Shown piece by piece: positions 8,795 through 15,540 of a stretch of 20,337 nt of DNA; the first letter of the stretch is position 1, and each line of letters begins with the position of its first letter. A program made the position numbers and the translations under genes. The DNA is from DATKMS01 sp041497995 (GTDB taxonomy: Bacteria; Desulfobacterota; Binatia; HRBIN30). The notes under the pieces were generated by a model. That model saw only the letters and a program-made list of their open reading frames with translations. It was not told where the DNA came from and did not search any database. The stretch lies in contig JBGQHM010000079.1 in assembly GCA_041497995.1 (NCBI GenBank), forward strand, positions 1-20,337. The letters are read 5' to 3'.

Positions 8795-9119
8795 CGCCGT
8801 CGTTCTGGATATTTTGAAGGCTGCCCGGCTGGCAGTGGCGTTCAAAGGAGACTTGGACAAGGTCTTTCTGATCGATGCCAAGACGCAATCAGCAATCGTG
8901 CATCAACTCCTCGTTCTCGGGGAGGCAGCGAAACGGCTGTCTGACGCGTTCCGGGTGCAGCACGCTCAGATTCCTTGGAAGATGATTGCCGGAATGCGCG
9001 ACAAGCTGATCCACGAATACGACGACGTGGATTTGGAAGAGGTGTGGAAGACCATCACCGCTGATCTTCCCCCTGTAATCGCCACGCTCGCTCCCCTTGC
9101 TACGTCCGAAAACGCGTAA
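8781..9119 (+). CDS. hepT: HepT-type HEPN toxin
   Basis: 112 aa, an all-helical HEPN protein of the DUF86/HepT family. The active-site RX4HXY motif is intact: R73, H78 and Y80 in MRDKLIHEYDD. The Arg/His pair is the RNase site, and in studied homologues the Tyr is AMPylated by MntA to silence it. The conserved GEAAKRLSDAFR helix (47-58) is also typical. The start overlaps the antitoxin end by 14 bp, implying translational coupling. Both partners keep all key residues, so the pair looks functional. Likely role: defence or plasmid/island stabilisation by RNA cleavage or growth arrest. Confidence 0.9.
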   Translation: MSRDDAVVLDILKAARLAVAFKGDLDKVFLIDAKTQSAIVHQLLVLGEAAKRLSDAFRVQHAQIPWKMIAGMRDKLIHEYDDVDLEEVWKTITADLPPVIATLAPLATSENA

Positions 9120-9133
9120 GTCGGAGAGCCGAC
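9120..9133 (+). terminator. Small hairpin directly after hepT stop
   Basis: GTCGG-agag-CCGAC: a perfect 5-bp stem with a 4-nt loop starting right after the TAA stop. There is no T-tract, so if it terminates transcription it is weak or factor-assisted. Confidence 0.3.
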
Positions 9134-9185
9134 CGCTAGACCCAAAGTCCAATTTCCAGACGCGACCCCAATCTCTCGACTCGCG

Positions 9186-9265
9186 CGAGCATCGGTTGCC
9201 GGAGTTCGCCCGGGTCGTCGACGGCCGCATCATCTACGACCGCGGCACGCAATGGGAGCTGGTGT
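9186..9265 (+). repeat. 80-bp exact direct repeat, copy 2 (orphan DUF488 3' end)
   Basis: Exact copy of 8251-8330. Read in the DUF488 frame it encodes the same 26 C-terminal residues and closes with TGA (9265-9267) instead of TAG. The 66 bp between the hepT stop and this copy show no DUF488 similarity, so only the gene end was copied. Recombination between the copies would remove the toxin-antitoxin module and leave an intact DUF488 gene ending in TGA. Confidence 0.97.
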
Positions 9266-9689
9266 GATCGGCGTTCCCCACTCCGCTCCCTAACGGTCCG
9301 GGCTGGCTACATGCCAGAGCAGCCGCCGGCACAATGTCCGCGTGCGATACACGAGCGAATCAACTCTTCGGCCGGGGACGCGTGATTGACCGGGAGCCCG
9401 CTGGGACGCCTCCGGGGCGGACGATGTGCACGAATCCGAGGTGTGCCGATTCAGACGACCAGCCATCGCCAACTCGCCGACCAGTGCGTGTCGTTGCGGC
9501 TCGCCGCACACCGAGAACGCGTCCCCGGTACGCAGCACGTCTTTGACGAATGCGATCGATGTCTCCAACCCACGGTCTGATTGGGCGCGGTACGCCGCCG
9601 CCTGCACGAGTAACCGATTTCGTCTCGTTGACAAGCGCGCCGCGCGCAGCGTAGAGCGGAGGCGGCTTTTCCACACGGAGGTGACAGCG
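9266..9689. other. Region without a convincing gene
   Basis: About 420 bp between the orphan DUF488 end and the holin-like gene. The minus strand is open from 9676 to 9290 (128 aa). Its part at roughly 9440-9610 has coding-like third-position GC and a plausible helical sequence (e.g. GLETSIAFVKDVLRTGDAF), but I recognise no family and the rest is Arg-rich shadow. It could be the remnant of a lost gene. No other structure was seen except the GGAGG that serves the next gene (9677-9681). Confidence 0.35.
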
Positions 9690-10034
9690 ATGCTCTATCT
9701 GATCACCAACTGGTTCTTGAGCGCCCTCAGCATCGTCATCGTCGCGCAGCTGATTCCGGGATTCCAGGTGCGCGGGTTCGGCACCGCATTGATCGCAGCG
9801 GTGGTCATCGGCTTGGTCAACGCGACCATCGGCCTCTTCGTGAAGCTGCTGACGCTGCCGCTGACGATCGTGACCTTCGGGCTGTTCCTGTTCGTGGTCA
9901 ACGCGCTCATGCTGCTGTTCGCGTCGGCATTGGTCCCCGGCTTTGTCGTGGCCGGGTTTCTGCCGGCGTTCTTCGGCGCGGTGGTTCTGATGATCATCAA
10001 CACGGTGCTGCGCCAGCTCGTCTTCGGCGTGTAG
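9690..10034 (+). CDS. Phage holin family IV-like small membrane protein (PF04020 type)
   Basis: 114 aa with four hydrophobic helices, matching the 'mycobacterial four-helix phage holin' family, which is widespread in non-phage bacterial chromosomes. Typical motifs are FQVRGFGTALIAAVVIGLVN, the LTLPLTIVTFGLFLFVVNALML helix pair and the closing LPAFFGAVVLMIIN. The start ATG at 9690 has a strong GGAGG eight bases upstream (9677-9681). An open frame extends upstream to 9426, but it lacks family similarity. Despite the name, no phage genes are nearby, so a lytic role is unlikely; function is unknown. Its TAG stop is the first triplet of dispersed repeat copy B. Confidence 0.88.
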   Translation: MLYLITNWFLSALSIVIVAQLIPGFQVRGFGTALIAAVVIGLVNATIGLFVKLLTLPLTIVTFGLFLFVVNALMLLFASALVPGFVVAGFLPAFFGAVVLMIINTVLRQLVFGV

Positions 10035-10102
10035 GGCCTGCGGCCGGCGTCACTTCTGTGGCCCGCTCCCGTTGTCGCTCCTGGCTGCCAAGTCCGACAG
10101 GC
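10032..10102 (+). repeat. Dispersed intergenic element, copy B
   Basis: Same element as 2349-2421 but on the plus strand, again starting with a gene's TAG stop and lying between convergent genes. The distal end overlaps a local hairpin: GCTGCCA (10084-10090) pairs with TGGCAGC (10103-10109) around a 12-nt loop. No T-tract is present. Confidence 0.85.
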
Positions 10103-10129
10103 TGGCAGCTAGGGGCGTACCTTGTGTGC

Positions 10130-12574
10130 TTACGTCGCGGGGCAACCACTCAGGGTGTTACCAACCGCGATGATAATCTCGACGACGGTGATCTGCCCGT
10201 CACCGTTCACGTCGCCCGCGGTGCAGGCGGTCACGGGCGTACTCTCCAGGGCGATGTTTACCATGATGACGATGTCGGTAATGGTCACGTCGCCCGAATG
10301 GTCGCAATCACCGGTGCATACCGGCGGTGTTGGCGACGGGGTGGGTGACTCGGTCTGCGTCACGGTCGCCGTGGCCGTTGGCACAGGCGTGTGACTGGCC
10401 GTTGGGGTTCCAGTTGCGGTCGCTACCTCCAGGGTGGGCGTCGGCGTCGGTACCTGTGTGGCAGTCACGGTGTCGGTTGCGGTGGGACTGGGGATTGTGG
10501 TCGCTGTCGCTGTCGAAGTCACGGCGAGCGTCGGCGTTCCCGTGGGTGTCACCGTTGCGGTGGTCGAGGGTGCTTCCGTCCCAGTCGTCGTCGGCGGCGG
10601 TAGCGTTGGCGTGAGCGTCGGCGACGCAGATGGGCTGTGCGTGTTGGTTGGAGGAGCTGTTGCCGTCGCGGTTTGAGTTGTCGTGTCCGTAGGCACAGCG
10701 GTCGCCGGCGTCGCGGTTACCGTCGGTGTCGGTAGCACAGGTGTGTGCGTTGCCGTGCTGGTCGCGGTGAGCGTCGGTGTGCTCGTACCCGTGCGTGTGA
10801 CGGTGGGCGTTGGTGTCGCGGTGGTGGTAACGCTGGCGGTCGGTGTCACGGTGAAGACCATGCATTGTCCACTGGCGCCGTCACAGGTGGCACCGAAGAC
10901 CACCACGTTACTCCCGCAGCCGCCGGTAGCCGGTCCGCACAATGCTGCGCTGCTCTGGCAACAGTCTGCGGGTCCGGGCGTACGCGTGGGCGGCGGCACG
11001 ACCACTACGATGGCACCGCTGCTGCCAATCGGGCTCGGCAGCGGTTGACCATTCGGGTCTTCCAAGACGACCCCGCTGATGGTGAGCAGATATTGCCCGG
11101 CCCCCGCGTTCGCGGCGACGTTGACCTTGCACGTGTACAGCACCGACCCGTCGGGAATTGGGTTCGTGTTCATCGTGGAGAGTACCGCGGCGTGTACGGA
11201 TGTGCACGCTGCCCCGCTACATCCACCCGGCTGGAACGCGAAGGACGCGGCCTCCTTGAGAAGCTGGGCATTGACGGTGCAGTCGGGGGCGGCGTTGGGC
11301 AGGGCGGCGATGGGCGCGTTGGCGGCGTCGAAGGCGATATCGTTCTGTGTCCGTGCGACGCTCGCCCCCTTCGTGCTGAGCGTGGCCGTGAAGACGACTT
11401 GCTCGCCCGGATGTCCGTTGACCTTGCTCAGACTGATGGAGCCGCCCACAGGTGTGCCGGTTGGTGTGGGAGTGTTGGGGGTCGCCTGCGGCGGCGTGTT
11501 GGTGGCCGTTCCGGTGGCACTTGCCGTCGGTGTTGGCAACACCGGACCGGCCACCTCATATGCGCCGATGTCGCAGAGGTAGAGTCCGTCGTTGTTCCCG
11601 TCGGCGGGTCGCAGCTGACCGCGCTGGTCGGTGGGCGGGCAGTTGACGTTGTCGCCGGCGTCAATGGCCGGGCTGCTCGGCTGCAGGGGGAGGACGAAGG
11701 TCGATCCGGTGTCGAGCAGGGAGCCGAGCTTGGGATCTTTGTTTTGCAAGTCGCCCATCCCCGAGAAGAGACACGTGGTGCCGCTGTCGAGGTTGTGGCC
11801 GAGCGACGCAACCTCGCCGCCGGCGCACGTACTGCCCGTGAGGCTGTTGGCGACGATCGTGTTGACCGCTTGTGCGCTTCCGAAATTGTCGAGGCCGCCG
11901 CCCTGCGTGGCCGCGTTACCGCTGACGGTGACGTTGACCAGTTGCAACGAGCCGCCAACGTTGGCGATCCCGCCACCACGTGCGCTGGCGCCGTTGAGGG
12001 TAACGGTGACATTGGTGAGTTGCGCGGCCCCGCCGCTGCGGATGGCGAGGCCGCCGCCGTCGACAGTCGCGGTGTTGGCTTTGATGGTCGCGAGGGTGAG
12101 CGTGAGTGTGCCAGCAGTGCGGATTCCGCCGCCCGATCCGTCGGCGCCGTTGGCGAAACCGTTTTGAATCGTCAGCCGCGAGAGCGTCGCGGTAGCCGGG
12201 GCGATGATATCGAACACCCGGTCGATGCCTCCGGCGCTGACGATTGTTTGGCCGTTCGTCGCGCCCGTGATGGTCAGGTCGCCGGTGATGTCGAGGTCGC
12301 CGGTCGCCGCCGCGTCTTCACCTGCACCCGCCGTTGAAAGCGAATACATCCCAGCGGGGAGCGTGATGCTGTCTGCGCCGATCAACGCATTGGTTTCCTG
12401 AATCGCCGCACGCAAGGTGCAGGTCGCTGCGGCCGTCGCGCACACGCCGTCGCCCGGCGTTGCGTCTACGGCATCGGCGGTGCTGGTGATGATGAAGGTC
12501 GCCGCGCGCGCCTCGGCGACTGCGGCAAGGCTTAGTGCGGATACGGCTATGAAGAGGCGCACCAGTCGCATCAT
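10130..12574 (-). CDS. Secreted CSLREA / beta-helix protein with cohesin-like and dockerin-like domains
   Basis: 814 aa. A signal peptide covers 1-24 (cleavage near ARA|A). A CSLREA-type start domain follows at ~26-75 (ITSTADAVDATPGDGVCA, TCTLRAAIQETNA). Next comes a right-handed parallel beta-helix with GGGI/GGGL turns at ~130-260, closing with a choice-of-anchor-Q type end at ~300-341 (SPAIDAGDNVNC, CDIGAYEV). Residues ~377-527 resemble a cohesin domain. A Cys-rich patch lies at 538-571. A Thr/Pro linker runs ~577-752. The C-terminal 62 residues form a dockerin-like pair of EF-hand loops (DHSGDVTITD and DVNGDGQIT) bracketed by cysteines. Inferred role: calcium-dependent assembly or anchoring at the cell surface; the beta-helix may bind polysaccharide. 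It is 71 bp downstream of the paralogous 896-aa gene. Confidence 0.85.
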   Translation of the reverse strand: MMRLVRLFIAVSALSLAAVAEARAATFIITSTADAVDATPGDGVCATAAATCTLRAAIQETNALIGADSITLPAGMYSLSTAGAGEDAAATGDLDITGDLTITGATNGQTIVSAGGIDRVFDIIAPATATLSRLTIQNGFANGADGSGGGIRTAGTLTLTLATIKANTATVDGGGLAIRSGGAAQLTNVTVTLNGASARGGGIANVGGSLQLVNVTVSGNAATQGGGLDNFGSAQAVNTIVANSLTGSTCAGGEVASLGHNLDSGTTCLFSGMGDLQNKDPKLGSLLDTGSTFVLPLQPSSPAIDAGDNVNCPPTDQRGQLRPADGNNDGLYLCDIGAYEVAGPVLPTPTASATGTATNTPPQATPNTPTPTGTPVGGSISLSKVNGHPGEQVVFTATLSTKGASVARTQNDIAFDAANAPIAALPNAAPDCTVNAQLLKEAASFAFQPGGCSGAACTSVHAAVLSTMNTNPIPDGSVLYTCKVNVAANAGAGQYLLTISGVVLEDPNGQPLPSPIGSSGAIVVVVPPPTRTPGPADCCQSSAALCGPATGGCGSNVVVFGATCDGASGQCMVFTVTPTASVTTTATPTPTVTRTGTSTPTLTATSTATHTPVLPTPTVTATPATAVPTDTTTQTATATAPPTNTHSPSASPTLTPTLPPPTTTGTEAPSTTATVTPTGTPTLAVTSTATATTIPSPTATDTVTATQVPTPTPTLEVATATGTPTASHTPVPTATATVTQTESPTPSPTPPVCTGDCDHSGDVTITDIVIMVNIALESTPVTACTAGDVNGDGQITVVEIIIAVGNTLSGCPAT

Positions 12575-12645
12575 CCGGCATTACGTCCGGCGCGCAGCAT
12601 ACGGCAGCGCGCGTGTCGGCGGCAAGAGCGGCGTGCAGTACGCGG

Positions 12646-15336
12646 TTATGGCGCCGCGGCCCCTTGGGACGTCGGGCACCCGTCCAATGAGTTGTTTACC
12701 GCGACCAAGACCTCATCAACCGTGATGACGCCGTCGCCGTGGATGTCGCCGGCGGGGCAGGCGGTCACCGGCGTGGTCCCGAGCGCGATGTTTATCATCG
12801 TCATGAGGTCAACGATCGTCACCTCGCCGGTCCCCTTGCAGTCGCCGGCGCATGGCTGCGGTGTGGCCGTCGCTGTCGGTGTCACGCTCGGTGTCGCGGT
12901 CACCGTCGCGGTGCGCGTTGCCGTCGCTGTCGGCGTTGGGGTTGCGGACGGCGTGACCGTAGGCGTCGGCACGGCGGTGTCAGTAGAGGTGGCGGTAGCG
13001 GTGGCCGTTGGAGCTAGTGTTGGTGTGTCTGTGGCTGTGCTCGTCGGCGTGACAGTCGCGGTTGCTGTGGGTGTTACGGTGGTCGTGCTGGTCAGCGTTG
13101 GTATCGCTGTCGGGGTCAGTGTTGGTGTTGCTGTGGGCGTCGCTGTCTGGGTGTTCGTTGCTGTAGCGGTCGCGGTGCCGGTTGGCGTGCCGCTGGGAGA
13201 CGCGGTCGGCGTGTGACTCGGCGTGGGAGTGGACGTCGGGGTCGGAGTCGAGGTGGCTGTGTCGGTAGGCGTGTGTGTCGGCGAAGCCGTCGGCGTCTCA
13301 GTCGCTGTCGCCGTGGGACTAATCGTGGCGGTTGGGCTCGGTGTCAGCGTCGGTGTAGCTGTACTGGTGGGCGACGGCGTCGGCGACGCTGTGGGAGTGT
13401 CGGTGTGGGTCACGGTGGCGGTCGGTGTTGGTGTCGGGGTGGTAGTCGGTGTGGCAGTGGCTGTCGGGGTCGGCGTAGATGTCGGCGTCGAGCTCGGTGA
13501 AGCCGTGGGTGTCTGAGTGGACGTTGGCGTCGGCGTTGCCGTGGGCGTTGGTGTTGGAGTGCTCGTGGGGGTGGGCGAGAGGGTCGCCGTGCGGGTGACC
13601 GTCGGGCTGTTCGTCGCGGTCGGCGTGGGAGTCGTTGTTCGGGTCGTCGTCGGCGTAGCGCTCGACGTGGCGGTTGGGCTGCTGGTTGCGGTTGGCGAAC
13701 GGGTGAGGGTCGACGTCGGCGTGGCCGTCCGGGTCAAGGTGGGCGATGCCGTGACACTCGGGGTGCTGGTCGGGCTCGCCGTTCTGGTCGGAGTGGGGGT
13801 CACGGAGGGCGTCGCCGTGTGAGTTGCCGTCCTGGTGGATGTCGCTGTCGGCGTACTCGTCGCAGTAGCCGTGCCCGTGGCTGTCCGGCTTGCCGTAGCC
13901 GTCGATGTAGGGGTCGACGTGGCAGTGGGGGTCCGCGTAGGAGTCCCCGTCGCGGTGTGGGTTGGCGTCGAGGTTGCGGTTGCGGTGGTTGTTGGCGTCC
14001 GCGTCGCTGTGGCGCTTGGCGTTGCCGTGGCGGTCTGCGTCGGTGTGGCGGTCGGAGTGCGTGTTGCCGTGTCGGTGGCAGTGGGCGTCACCGTTGGCGT
14101 GCTGCTCCGCGTCGCCGTCGGGGTGGTGGTGAACGTCGCTGTCGTGGTGGGTGTCTGCGTCGCAGTGGGCGTGTTCGTCGATGTGGCCGTGGGTGTCGGC
14201 GTGACGGTGGCGGTGTTGGTCACGGTCGGCGTGCGGGTGGACGTGGGAGTCTGAGTCGCCGTCCGTGTGGGTGTCTGGGTCACCGTCGGTGTGTTCGTCG
14301 ATGTTGGCGTTACCGTCGATGTCGGCGTTGCCGTCGGGGTCTGCGTCGCGGTTGGAGTAGCGCTTGGCGTCACGGTTGACGTTCGGGTGACGGTGGCAGT
14401 GTTGGTTGCTGTCGGCGTACGGGTGGACGTCGGCGTGACCGTGGGCGTGACGGTTATCGTGCTCGTCGGTGTGCGAGTCGGGGTGATGGTTGCCGTCGGG
14501 GTAATCGTAAACGTTGGCGTCGCTACGCAACCGGTCACGGGGTTACACGCTCCGGCGCACGCGGTATCCATGCGTTGGCAGAGGCCGCCGACGCACATGA
14601 AGGTCGTGCACGCATTGCTCGTACCGCAATCATTGGCCGTCAGGCACGCGGGAGTATTGGTTGGGGTCTGAGTAGGGGTCCTGGTCGACGTCGGTGTCTG
14701 CGTGGGCGTCCTTGTCGGTGTGGGTGTGTTCGTCGCCGTGGCGGTTGGGGTGCTCGTCGGAGTGATGGTTCCCGTGGGCGTCACGGTGGGAGTTGCTGTC
14801 GGCACACAACCGATGGCCGGATTGCAGGCCCCGGGACAGGCGGTATCCATACGCACGCAGGTGCCACTCACGCACATGAACATCGTGCACGCATCGCTCG
14901 TGCCGCAGTCATTGGCTATGACACAGCCGGGTGTAGTCGTCGCGGTCTGAGTGGCGGTCCGCGTCGGTGTTTGCGAATTTGTGGGCGTTCGCGTCGGTGT
15001 GATGGTTGGTGAGCCGGTGAGCGTACTTGTTGGTGTGGTCGTCGGTGTGGCCGTCGCCACGCATCCCGTGACTACGTCGCACATCCCCGGACAGACCGTA
15101 TCGGTGCGTTGGCATACGCTGCCGACGCACGCGAACTGTGTGCATGCGTTACTTGCGGGGCAGTCGGCGTTCGTTGTGCATGGTTGTGCAAACGCCTGCC
15201 GCGGCACGCTGGCGCACAGCGCGAAGATGCCAAGCACTAGCAGGCCGGCGACGACCGCTGCTGGAGCGCAACCGCTCCGCAAGGCCTGCCAGCATGATTT
15301 TCGCAGCTCTGACCTATCAGTATAGGCTGGGGTCAT
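12646..15336 (-). CDS. Secreted Thr/Pro-rich protein with three eight-Cys modules and a dockerin-like C-terminus
   Basis: 896 aa. A long N-region is followed by a hydrophobic signal helix at ~25-43 with likely cleavage near residue 50 (AFA|Q). Three ~40-residue cysteine modules lie at 53-92, 138-177 and 231-270. All share the spacing C-x5-C-x5-C-x4-C-x4-C-x6-C-x3-C-x5-C and are separated by short Thr/Pro linkers. A ~558-residue Thr/Pro/Ala/Ser linker (271-828) follows. The end (829-887) is a dockerin-like double EF-hand (CKGTGEVTIVDL, DIHGDGVITVDE) bracketed by cysteines, clearly paralogous to the end of the 814-aa protein. The linker looks like a likely O-glycosylated stalk. I recognise no enzyme domain. 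It is probably the first gene of a two-gene unit with the downstream 814-aa gene. Confidence 0.8.
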   Translation of the reverse strand: MTPAYTDRSELRKSCWQALRSGCAPAAVVAGLLVLGIFALCASVPRQAFAQPCTTNADCPASNACTQFACVGSVCQRTDTVCPGMCDVVTGCVATATPTTTPTSTLTGSPTITPTRTPTNSQTPTRTATQTATTTPGCVIANDCGTSDACTMFMCVSGTCVRMDTACPGACNPAIGCVPTATPTVTPTGTITPTSTPTATATNTPTPTRTPTQTPTSTRTPTQTPTNTPACLTANDCGTSNACTTFMCVGGLCQRMDTACAGACNPVTGCVATPTFTITPTATITPTRTPTSTITVTPTVTPTSTRTPTATNTATVTRTSTVTPSATPTATQTPTATPTSTVTPTSTNTPTVTQTPTRTATQTPTSTRTPTVTNTATVTPTPTATSTNTPTATQTPTTTATFTTTPTATRSSTPTVTPTATDTATRTPTATPTQTATATPSATATRTPTTTATATSTPTHTATGTPTRTPTATSTPTSTATASRTATGTATATSTPTATSTRTATHTATPSVTPTPTRTASPTSTPSVTASPTLTRTATPTSTLTRSPTATSSPTATSSATPTTTRTTTPTPTATNSPTVTRTATLSPTPTSTPTPTPTATPTPTSTQTPTASPSSTPTSTPTPTATATPTTTPTPTPTATVTHTDTPTASPTPSPTSTATPTLTPSPTATISPTATATETPTASPTHTPTDTATSTPTPTSTPTPSHTPTASPSGTPTGTATATATNTQTATPTATPTLTPTAIPTLTSTTTVTPTATATVTPTSTATDTPTLAPTATATATSTDTAVPTPTVTPSATPTPTATATRTATVTATPSVTPTATATPQPCAGDCKGTGEVTIVDLMTMINIALGTTPVTACPAGDIHGDGVITVDEVLVAVNNSLDGCPTSQGAAAP
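12853..14526 (-). repeat. Low-complexity Thr/Pro codon array
   Basis: About 1.67 kb encoding alternating TP, TA, TS and TPTxT units. The DNA is a degenerate 6-bp-like periodic tract with no long exact repeat, so it has diverged rather than freshly expanded. Two other frames are open for over a kilobase as a by-product: a Val/Gly-rich frame on the plus strand and a His/Asp-rich frame on the minus strand. Confidence 0.9.
14527..14646 (-). repeat. Eight-Cys module 3
   Basis: Residues 231-270 of the 896-aa protein. All eight cysteines are at the shared spacing, and the core ANDCGTSNACTTFMC closely matches module 2. Confidence 0.9.
14806..14925 (-). repeat. Eight-Cys module 2
   Basis: Residues 138-177 of the 896-aa protein. 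It has the same cysteine spacing and is most similar to module 3 (ANDCGTSDACTMFMC), suggesting a recent duplication of these two. Confidence 0.9.
15061..15180 (-). repeat. Eight-Cys module 1
   Basis: Residues 53-92 of the 896-aa protein. It has the same cysteine spacing but a more divergent sequence (NADCPASNACTQFAC) than modules 2 and 3. It lies directly after the predicted signal cleavage site. Confidence 0.9.
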
Positions 15337-15403
15337 CGCGCGAGATCCATTTGCGGGGACATAGTCTATGCGCAGCGGTCTACTACAACCAGAGGCGCGA
15401 TGA
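15333..15403. promoter_or_regulatory. Inverted repeat spanning the start of the 896-aa gene
   Basis: TCATCGCGC (15333-15341) and GCGCGATGA (15395-15403) are perfect 9-bp inverted arms 53 bp apart. One arm contains the minus-strand ATG start of the secreted protein, the other a plus-strand ATG. It lies in the divergent gap before lhgO and could be an operator or chance. Confidence 0.3.
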
Positions 15404-15540
15404 CAAGGAAAAAACTTGCAAGGTCATCAAATAAACCGGGGCCTGTGCGTGGATTGTGCCCAGGCCGCGATTCCAGTACCTGAGTTGCCGCGGCTGAAAT
15501 GGGGGGGGAACAGCACCCTGCGGGCGCTTGGGTTGGTGAG

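Noticed and set aside
9690..10034. Prophage remnant suggested by the holin family name
   Set aside because: This four-helix family is common in ordinary chromosomes, and no phage structural, integrase or lysis genes are nearby.
10745..12337. 530-codon plus-strand open frame
   Set aside because: Antisense shadow of the CSLREA/beta-helix/cohesin gene, whose domains are evident on the minus strand.
12853..14526. CRISPR or tandem-repeat array
   Set aside because: The periodicity is short codon-level repetition within a coding frame, with no constant repeat units or unique spacers.
12692..14671. Series of Val/Gly-repeat frames on the plus strand
   Set aside because: Complement of the Thr/Pro codon array: Thr and Pro/Ala codons read backwards give Gly/Val. 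No start context or family match.
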